40,276 bases of DNA, taken from positions 1-40,276 of the forward strand of contig JAAXGM010000039.1 of NCBI GenBank assembly GCA_012267435.1, read 5' to 3'. Within the stretch, counting starts at the first letter, position 1. Each line of letters begins with the position of its first letter. The notes beneath the pieces are model-generated. The model did not search any database. It was not told where the DNA came from and was given only the letters and a program-made list of their open reading frames with translations. A program made the translations under genes and the position numbers. This DNA comes from Gemmatimonadota bacterium (GTDB lineage Bacteria; Gemmatimonadota; Gemmatimonadetes; Longimicrobiales; Gaopeijiaceae). Shown here piece after piece: positions 26,403 to 32,606 of this stretch.

Positions 26403-28139
26403 CTACTCGCCTCCCCCGCGCCTGATGATGGCCTCCTGGATCTCGATATAGGTCTGGGTCGCGCTGAGGATCTGAGCGAGGTTGATCGATTCGACGGTCG
26501 CGGCGTAGGCCCGGCCGAGCTCGAATAGCGGGAGGGCCCCCTGGAAGATCGGGAGGGATTGGCGCGCGGAATCGATGGTGTTGGGCTCCTGGATCGCGAG
26601 GCCGTGGTTGTAGAGCGACCACCCGTGCCAGAAGTCCAACTGCGAACTCATGGTCTCCGAGACTTCGAACTCGTTCTTGGTCCTCTCCAGAAGCGAAATG
26701 GCGTAGGTCCAGTTGGTCGCCTGAACACCGTCGTTGTACGCCTTGCCGAACACCAGGCCGGCCATAATGTCGGCGGACTGTTCGCCGCGCTCCACGGCCT
26801 CCTTCAGGAACCCGATGGCCTCGTCGACCTCATCGGCCTCGAGGAGCCAGCTTCCCTGGCGGGCCGAGAGATTCGGGAAATCGGGATCGACGCCCTTCGC
26901 GCTCTCGATCGCTGCAATCGCTTCCTGGGTACGACCGTTGCGCTGCAGGGCTTCGGCCAGCTGCGACCAGAGCGAAGCTTCCTGGGGATGCACCTGCACC
27001 GCGCGCTGCGCGAAGTTGATGGCGGCCGGATCGTCGAGCTGCAGGTAGGCCCTGATGACGTTGACCAACTGGACGGGGGCAGTCTCCGCACCACGGGTGT
27101 CCAAAACGTGCGTATATGCTTCGATGGCCCTCCGGTACAATCGCTCGACTTCCGGCGTCAGCTCGCTCTGGCCCTCCATGGCCTGTCCGGCCGCGGTGAA
27201 CGCGAACCCTCCAAGCTGCTCCCAGAGGTCGTCGTTGGTATCGTCCATCGCGACGCCTTCCTCGATCAGGACCATCGCGCCCTCAGCGTTTCCGGCGGTC
27301 GCGAGATCATACGCAACCCGCATGCGCACGGCGGCGCTTCCCGGGTTGAGTTCGAGGTAGGCGGTGTAGTGTCTCAGGGATTCCTCGTTCATGTCGAATT
27401 CGGCCGAGAGCATCCCGGCGAACTGGAGCGCGTTCTCGTTGAACGGGTTGAGGTCGAGAACCCGCAGCATTTCGTCGAGGCCCTCCCGACGATCACCCAG
27501 CTCCATCACCGCCCGGGCCCGGGCGTAGCGCGAACCTTCCGAATTGGGGTTGCCCTCAATCGCCCGGTCGCAGTTCTGGAGAGCGTTGGCCCACTGCTGA
27601 CTGCCGAAGTACTCCTGGCAGATGGCCGCATAGCGCAACTGCTCCACGTACCCGTCGAAAACGCCGAAGATGTGTTGCGCCGCGAGTTCGTCGCCGTCGT
27701 CATCCGGAACGGTGAAGTCGTCCACCGTGAAGGTCTCACCCGACGCGACGCTCACGAACTGGATGGCGGTCAGAGTCCAGTCGTCCTGTCCCTCCGTGTA
27801 GTTCGCGCACATGACCAGCTCGGCGTTGATCTGGGTCGCGAGCTGGCGCGCCCGAATGCAGTTCAGGTCGTCGCGGTCGATGTCGAACTGACGCATGGCG
27901 TCGCGGATTTCGTTGCGCTCGACCGGCTCGTGGGTGGGCAGCTGGTTGATGAGGTCGCGAAGCTCTTCGGCCACGTCCTCTCCGAAGCCCCGGCCGGTGT
28001 CCTCCCCCGGGAAGAGGTCGGGGATCATGACCCTGAAGCGTCCCTGCACCTCCTGTTGCGCCGACGCAGGCGCCGGCAGAAACAGGAACGCCGCAAGCAA
28101 CGCGACTCCCAGCCGGGGGAATGCCAACCTGAAGAACAT
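26403..28139 (-). CDS. Exported tetratricopeptide-repeat protein
   Basis: The protein has 578 aa from ATG 28139 (AGGAG just upstream; the 28190 track start precedes the signal peptide). The signal peptide (MFFRLAFPRLGVALLAAFLFLPAPASAQ) predicts export. Residues about 27-150 (FRVMIPDLFPGEDTGRGFGEDVAEELRDL and following) resemble the TolB-N-like domain seen in some TPR proteins, with two Cys (NCIRAR, VMCANY) that could pair. From about residue 155 onward there are many TPR-like helical hairpins (QQWANALQNCDRAIEGNPNSEG, AEALQRNGRTQEAIAAIESA). The function is unknown; it could be an envelope scaffold. It forms its own transcription unit with a good promoter and a strong terminator. Confidence 0.85.
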   Translation of the reverse strand: MFFRLAFPRLGVALLAAFLFLPAPASAQQEVQGRFRVMIPDLFPGEDTGRGFGEDVAEELRDLINQLPTHEPVERNEIRDAMRQFDIDRDDLNCIRARQLATQINAELVMCANYTEGQDDWTLTAIQFVSVASGETFTVDDFTVPDDDGDELAAQHIFGVFDGYVEQLRYAAICQEYFGSQQWANALQNCDRAIEGNPNSEGSRYARARAVMELGDRREGLDEMLRVLDLNPFNENALQFAGMLSAEFDMNEESLRHYTAYLELNPGSAAVRMRVAYDLATAGNAEGAMVLIEEGVAMDDTNDDLWEQLGGFAFTAAGQAMEGQSELTPEVERLYRRAIEAYTHVLDTRGAETAPVQLVNVIRAYLQLDDPAAINFAQRAVQVHPQEASLWSQLAEALQRNGRTQEAIAAIESAKGVDPDFPNLSARQGSWLLEADEVDEAIGFLKEAVERGEQSADIMAGLVFGKAYNDGVQATNWTYAISLLERTKNEFEVSETMSSQLDFWHGWSLYNHGLAIQEPNTIDSARQSLPIFQGALPLFELGRAYAATVESINLAQILSATQTYIEIQEAIIRRGGGE

Positions 28140-28179
28140 CGCTCCTAACTCCGCCAAGGTTACCGGGAAAGCTATGCAA

Positions 28180-28207
28180 ACTATAGCCACGCGCGGGATA
28201 CGGTCAA
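28180..28207 (-). promoter_or_regulatory. Sigma-70-type promoter of the TPR gene
   Basis: On the minus strand, TTGACC (28202-28207) is followed after 16 nt by TATAGT (28180-28185), each a 5/6 match to consensus. This predicts a start near 28172 and a leader of about 33 nt to ATG 28139. GCTAT/ATAGC (28171-28175, 28183-28187) forms a small inverted repeat over the -10 region. It is the best promoter I find in the window. Confidence 0.65.
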
Positions 28208-28232
28208 CCGACCCCGAAACACAATGGGGGCG

Positions 28233-28251
28233 TTGACGCGCAACGCGTCAA
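28233..28251. promoter_or_regulatory. Perfect palindrome upstream of the TPR promoter
   Basis: TTGACGCG (28233-28240), CAA, CGCGTCAA (28244-28251) is an exact 8-bp inverted repeat centred about 35 bp upstream of the TPR -35 box. No U-tract follows on either strand, so a regulator-binding site fits better than a terminator. It could alternatively be the stem that ends the thioesterase transcript. Confidence 0.5.
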
Positions 28252-28323
28252 GAGCGAACCGAATTGGCCATCGGAGCGGCGGCGGCGCGGCGTCCGGTTT
28301 TTCCTGTAACCCGGGCGAGCGCG

Positions 28324-28746
28324 TCAGGATCCCCGGCGCGCGGGAAGCGGACCTTCATGAGCGCGGATGCGTTCCGCGAGTTCGGGTGAAATCCGCTGGC
28401 TCGCCCCGGCGGCATAGTCGTACATCACCTGCGTGGTGCTGCCCGTAACCAGCCGCCGGCCCTCGCCCGATCGCACTTCGTATTCCATGACGAAGTGCTT
28501 CTTGCCGAGAACGGATATTCGCGCGCCCACGGTGAGGCGGTCGGGGTAGAGCACCCGCGCGTGATAGCGGATGCTGGCCTCGGCCAGGATGTAGTCCACC
28601 TCTTCGGGCGAGCGGCGCCCCGCAACCTTCCGCCAGTAGGCGGCGCGCGCCTCCTCGAAGTAGGAGAGCGCCCTGGAGTGATGGGCGTGGCCGCCCACGT
28701 CGATGTCCTGGAACCGGACCCGCACCGGGTGCTGGAAGCGAAACAC
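28324..28746 (-). CDS. Acyl-CoA thioesterase, 4HBT (hotdog) family
   Basis: The 140 aa form a single hotdog domain. The N-terminal catalytic motif is of the 4-hydroxybenzoyl-CoA thioesterase/YbgC type (VRFQDIDVGGHAHHSRALSYFEEARAAYW, with the conserved Asp at residue 14 or 16). The central strands are SIRYHARVLYPDRLTVGARI and the end is TGSTTQVMYD. Such enzymes hydrolyse acyl-CoA or related thioesters in the cytosol; the substrate cannot be told. The start is GTG 28746 with no clear SD. It lies 82 bp downstream of the DUF4097 gene on the same strand. Confidence 0.88.
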   Translation of the reverse strand: MFRFQHPVRVRFQDIDVGGHAHHSRALSYFEEARAAYWRKVAGRRSPEEVDYILAEASIRYHARVLYPDRLTVGARISVLGKKHFVMEYEVRSGEGRRLVTGSTTQVMYDYAAGASQRISPELAERIRAHEGPLPARRGS

Positions 28747-28784
28747 CCGGCGTCAGCGGCTCCGAAGGACCGAGCACGCGAACA

Positions 28785-28815
28785 TCCCCGGCCCGGCGAC
28801 CTTCCGGTCCGGGGA
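28785..28815. other. 11-bp hairpin between DUF4097 and thioesterase genes
   Basis: TCCCCGG (28785-28791) pairs with CCGGGGA (28809-28815). Inside it, after one C/T mismatch, CCGG (28793-28796) pairs with CCGG (28804-28807) over a 7-nt loop. It is a strong GC hairpin in the 82-bp spacer, but no U-tract follows on the minus strand. It could be a U-poor terminator, common in GC-rich genomes, or an mRNA stabiliser. Confidence 0.35.
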
Positions 28816-28828
28816 CGTCGGCTCGATG

Positions 28829-29920
28829 TCAGCGACCGAGAACGCGGATGGACCCCGAACCCGTGTCGACCACGATGCTGCCCCGGCCGTCACCGATGGT
28901 GCCGCGCAGGTGGGAGCGCCGCCGCGTGCTCTCATCGATCGGAACCTCCACGTCGATCCTGCCACTGCCCGTGTCCACCTCCATCCGGGCGCCTAGGTCG
29001 CCCGGGACGCGCAGGGTCACGCCGCCCGACCCGGTGTCCACCTCCAGCCGCTCGACGTCGGCGACCAGGTCCACTTCCACGCTGCCGCTGCCGGTGTCCA
29101 CCATGATGTCCGGCGCCTCCACGGCCAGCAAGGTAATGCGACCCGACCCGGTGTCCACCTCCACCGATTCCGAACGAATGTCCGCGCCGTGCACGCTTCC
29201 CGAGCCAGTGTCGACGAGTACGCGCTCGCCGGCCACGCCATCCAGCGTGACCGCTCCCGACCCGGTATCGACTTCCAGATCCCCGTTCGCGGCCGCCACC
29301 CGCACCGATCCCGACCCGGTGTCGATGCTCAGGCTTCCGGTGGTGCCCGCGGACTCGACCGAACCCGACTGGGTATCGAGTTCCAGATCTCCCTCGACAT
29401 CGCGCACATCCGTCGCGCCCGCGCCCAGGTGGAGCGAGAAGCGCTGGCCGGTGGGCACCGCGATGGTCAGGTCGGCCCAGGCCTCGAGCCCGCCGCCCGA
29501 ACTGCGAATGTCCACCCGCTCGCCGCGCGAGAATCCGCCGCGGCCGAAGGTGCCGTCGTTCCGGACCCGGACCTGGGTTCGAGAGTTGCCGCCCATGTCG
29601 CGGTAGACGACGCGGTCGGAGGGATAGCGGACACGCAGGGTCTGCGCGCCCCGAATCTCGCCGGACTCGACGGTCAGGGTCTCCGCGTCCGCGCCCCGCG
29701 GATGCACGGTCACGACCACGTCGCTGCCGGTTGCCGGGACGACGCTCACCGCCCCCGCCAGGTTGTACACCGCGACATGGTTGCCTGCGATGCGGTACTC
29801 CTGCGGCGACGCCTGGACCGCGGTTCCGTCCATCGCCGACAGGGCGACGGCAACCGCGGCCACCGCCCCTCCGGCCCAAACGAGCTTCATGTTCCTGGTG
29901 TGTCCGGCCGTTTCCGTCAT
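28829..29920 (-). CDS. DUF4097 exported protein with nine DTGSG repeats
   Basis: The protein has 363 aa from ATG 29920 (GGAGG 7 nt upstream). The 976-aa track ORF ending here is a long out-of-frame read across the SulP gene. A signal peptide or anchor (residues about 11-36, MKLVWAGGAVAAVAVALSAM) precedes a beta-rich N-terminal part. From residue 180 a D-T-x-S-G motif recurs at 182, 200, 218, 237, 256, 275, 295, 316 and 352: a period of 18-21 residues with one double-length step. DUF4097 (putative adhesin) proteins fold as beta-solenoids of about this pitch. Predicted location: periplasm or surface. The function is unknown. Confidence 0.85.
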   Translation of the reverse strand: MTETAGHTRNMKLVWAGGAVAAVAVALSAMDGTAVQASPQEYRIAGNHVAVYNLAGAVSVVPATGSDVVVTVHPRGADAETLTVESGEIRGAQTLRVRYPSDRVVYRDMGGNSRTQVRVRNDGTFGRGGFSRGERVDIRSSGGGLEAWADLTIAVPTGQRFSLHLGAGATDVRDVEGDLELDTQSGSVESAGTTGSLSIDTGSGSVRVAAANGDLEVDTGSGAVTLDGVAGERVLVDTGSGSVHGADIRSESVEVDTGSGRITLLAVEAPDIMVDTGSGSVEVDLVADVERLEVDTGSGGVTLRVPGDLGARMEVDTGSGRIDVEVPIDESTRRRSHLRGTIGDGRGSIVVDTGSGSIRVLGR

Positions 29921-30087
29921 CGATGTCCTCCGTGGGTCCGGGCGCCGTCGGGCCGCGAGACCTCCGGCGCGTGCATGGGGCGTCCGTCGGCGTGGATGGC
30001 ACCCATATACGGGACGAGCGGGAACGAAGTGTCGCGGCGGAGATCCGGCGGGGCGGCGGGACGAGCCGGCGAAACGCGCGTTGCGAC
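29921..30087. other. Intergenic gap between SulP and DUF4097 genes
   Basis: There are 167 bp on the minus strand between the sulP stop and the DUF4097 start. I see no hairpin with a U-tract. A TATATG hexamer (minus strand, near 30004-30010) could be a -10 for the DUF4097 gene, but no convincing -35 stands at the right distance. Confidence 0.35.
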
Positions 30088-31674
30088 TCAGTCGTCCGCG
30101 AGCGTCAGCGACCCCGACTGCGGAGGGGTCCAGGCGAACACGCGCCGCATGAGCTTCTCCGCGTGGGGCGGGATCCCGTCGAAGCGCGTGTCCACGCCCG
30201 CGTCGCGCGCCTGCTGGATGATGCGCTCGATGAGGAGGGCGCCGGTAAAGTCCAGACGGCCCACCCCGTTCAGGTGGAAGACGATTTCGCGCAGGTCCCC
30301 CACCTCGACAAAGGCGCGGGCGACCGCTTTCTCCAGCATGGGGGCCGATCCGAACCACAGCACGCCCCGGGGCGCCAAGTGCAGCGCGCCGTCCGCGGTC
30401 CACAGGGACAGCCTCATCTTGCGCTCGCGCCAGAGGTGCACCGCCAACGAGAGCACCACACCCACCAGCACCGCCTCCTCGACCCGCGGGACCAGGAGCA
30501 GAGTGAGGACGAAGGTCGCCCACCCCACCATCGCCTGAAGGCGCGAGAACCTCCAGATCCGCACCAGATCCCCGACGCGAACCAGCGTCGCCACCGCGGT
30601 GATGACGATGGCGGCCAGCACCGCCCGGGGAAGCGGCGCCAGCACCGAGACGAAGGGCAGGAAGGCCAGTACCGCGACCCCGCTCACCGCCCCGCTCCAG
30701 CGCGTTCGCGCGCCCGCGGACCGGTTGAGGCTGGAGCGGCTGAAGGACCCCTCCACGGGAAACCCGCCGGAGAGTCCCGAGATGACGTTGGCGACCCCCT
30801 GGCTCACGAATTCCCGGTTCGGGTCCCACGGCGTCCGGTCCTGGGCCGCGAACGTCTGGCTGATGGAGGTGGTCTCCGCGAAACCCACGACGGCGATGAC
30901 CAGCCCGGGGGTGAGCAGGGAGGGCAGCTGTAGCCAGGGCAGTCCCTGCGCGCCGGGGATGCCCCGGTTCGGGATCTCTCCCAGCACGGCCCCCTGGTAC
31001 TGGGCGGCCGTCGAGATGATCAGCGCCAGCGCGGTCGCGAAGAGCACGCCCGGCAGGCTGGGGTTGATCCGGCGCGCGCCCATGATGATCACCACGGCCA
31101 TCGCCGCGAAGCCGATGCTCGACGGCTGCCACAGGCCGGGCTGGATCACCGCCCGGAGCGCCTGGCCCACCACCCCCTCCCCCGTCCCGACCACGCCGAG
31201 GGCGGTCGGCACCTGGGAGAGGACGATGAGGATCGCCGCCGCCGAGGTGAATCCCTGGATGACCGGCTGGGACATCAGGTAGGCGACGCCGCCCGCGCGC
31301 AGCAACCCGATAAGGAGACGGGCCGCCCCCACCACCAGGGCCAGCAGCGCGGCGAGCCCCACGTACTCGGCGCTTCCGCGCTCGGCCATGGGGATGAGGG
31401 CGCCGAAGGTGAGCAGCGCGCTCAGCGCGACCGGACCGGTATGCAGGTACGGAGAGGAGGCGAAGAGCGCGGCGCCGATGGGCGGAAGGGCCGCGGCGTA
31501 GAGCCCGTAGTGGGCGGGGAGCCCGGCCAGCTCCGCGTACGCCATGGACTGGGGGATCAGGATGAGCGCGACGCTGGTCCCCGCGATCAGGTCGCGCCGC
31601 AGCACCTGGGCGCGCGTCCCCCCGGTCTCGCGCCTCGTCTGCGTCCGAGGCTTCACCGGCGGCGGGTGGCTCAC
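30088..31674 (-). CDS. SulP-family inorganic anion transporter with STAS domain
   Basis: This is an inner-membrane SLC26/SulP carrier for sulfate, bicarbonate or similar anions. The 528 aa contain 10-14 TM segments with the SulP signature GTSVALILIPQSMAYAELAGLPAHYGLYAA, then SPYLHTGPVALSALL and GFPVEGSFSRSSLNRSAGARTRWSG. A C-terminal STAS domain follows (residues about 430-520, EIVFHLNGVGRLDFTGALLIERII). The start is GTG 31674, whose GTGA overlaps the stop of the TorD-like gene, so the transporter is translationally coupled to the oxidoreductase operon. Sulfate or sulfite would suit a sulfur-active enzyme, but the substrate is not shown by sequence. Confidence 0.9.
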   Translation of the reverse strand: MSHPPPVKPRTQTRRETGGTRAQVLRRDLIAGTSVALILIPQSMAYAELAGLPAHYGLYAAALPPIGAALFASSPYLHTGPVALSALLTFGALIPMAERGSAEYVGLAALLALVVGAARLLIGLLRAGGVAYLMSQPVIQGFTSAAAILIVLSQVPTALGVVGTGEGVVGQALRAVIQPGLWQPSSIGFAAMAVVIIMGARRINPSLPGVLFATALALIISTAAQYQGAVLGEIPNRGIPGAQGLPWLQLPSLLTPGLVIAVVGFAETTSISQTFAAQDRTPWDPNREFVSQGVANVISGLSGGFPVEGSFSRSSLNRSAGARTRWSGAVSGVAVLAFLPFVSVLAPLPRAVLAAIVITAVATLVRVGDLVRIWRFSRLQAMVGWATFVLTLLLVPRVEEAVLVGVVLSLAVHLWRERKMRLSLWTADGALHLAPRGVLWFGSAPMLEKAVARAFVEVGDLREIVFHLNGVGRLDFTGALLIERIIQQARDAGVDTRFDGIPPHAEKLMRRVFAWTPPQSGSLTLADD

Positions 31675-32600
31675 CCGGATCTCGCCTTCGCGGGGCGGGC
31701 GGGCGCGGACGTGCCGGACGTGGGCGCGGATGCGGGCCCGCCGCCGTCCGCGGCTTCACGCGACAGCTCGACCAGGAGACGGTGGGCGGCGTCCGCCCGG
31801 GACATCCAGAAGCGCGAGACGATTTCCGCTTCCGCGCGGTAGCCCCGGTGCGCGGCCCGCCAGCGGACGGCTTCCCCGGCCAGCCATCCCAACGCGGCCT
31901 CGGGACTCGAGGACAGGAGGGCTTTCAGGACGAAGCGGCGCTCCCCCGCGCGTCGGCCGAGCCCCAAGTCGTCGGCGCAGCGCGCCAGGTCCGCGCGCGT
32001 GAGGAGCATGCCGGTGCGCACGGGGGCGGTCAGCTGGCTCAGGAAGGCCTCTCCTCCGCCGACGCGCGGATCCGCCAGAAGAGGCGCCTCGCGCAGGTGC
32101 AGGGGCAGCCGGTCCGGCGCTCCCAGCGCAGCGGCCTCGGAGAGAAGCGCGGCCCGCAGAAGCTCGGCCCATCTCCGGTAGAAGGGGTGGCCGATTTCGC
32201 ATACCGCCTGCAGATAGGGTGGCAGCCAGCAAAGCAGATGCTCCCACAGGAGAGCCTTGCGGCTTTCGCGGCGCAGCACCCGACCCGGTCCGGCCGGCTC
32301 CCGGGCCTCGGCGTCCGAGAGCTCCGCGTACAGGCCCAGCAGCGCGGTCAGGTGATCCGGTTCGCCGGGAACCTCCCAGCCCAGCGCGCGCCAGAAGCCC
32401 GCCGCCCGGTCGGCGGCCTCACCACCCAACATCCCGTCCGCGCCGACGTGGAAGGACGCGAACGGATACAGCTGGAAGAGGAAGAGCTCCGTGTGGTCGG
32501 CCGGCCGCGGGAGCTCCGGCAGGTCGAGGGCGCGGGCGATGGGTGCGTGCGCGGGGTGCGGAGGCTCGGCCAGCGTCGCCAGCGCGCGGATGACCTCCAC
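31671..32600 (-). CDS. TorD/NarJ-like molybdoenzyme chaperone
   Basis: The 309-aa all-helical protein has a TorD/DmsD-like core (HTELFLFQLYPFASFHVGADGMLGG, EPDHLTALLGLYAEL, LLWEHLLCWLPPYLQAV, GHPFYRRWAELL). The C-terminal ~130 residues are an extension not typical of TorD, ending in a Pro/Ala/Ser-rich tail. Such chaperones help insert the molybdenum cofactor into the catalytic subunit. It follows the catalytic gene by 6 bp and overlaps sulP. The start GTG 32600 has a poor SD. The assignment rests on fold-like motifs and operon position. Confidence 0.8.
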   Translation of the reverse strand: MEVIRALATLAEPPHPAHAPIARALDLPELPRPADHTELFLFQLYPFASFHVGADGMLGGEAADRAAGFWRALGWEVPGEPDHLTALLGLYAELSDAEAREPAGPGRVLRRESRKALLWEHLLCWLPPYLQAVCEIGHPFYRRWAELLRAALLSEAAALGAPDRLPLHLREAPLLADPRVGGGEAFLSQLTAPVRTGMLLTRADLARCADDLGLGRRAGERRFVLKALLSSSPEAALGWLAGEAVRWRAAHRGYRAEAEIVSRFWMSRADAAHRLLVELSREAADGGGPASAPTSGTSAPARPAKARSG

Positions 32601-32606
32601 GAGGCG

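Noticed and set aside
28829-31759. 976-aa minus-strand ORF
   Set aside because: Only the last 363 residues are a real protein (DUF4097). The rest is an Arg/Pro-rich out-of-frame read across the SulP gene and the gap between them.
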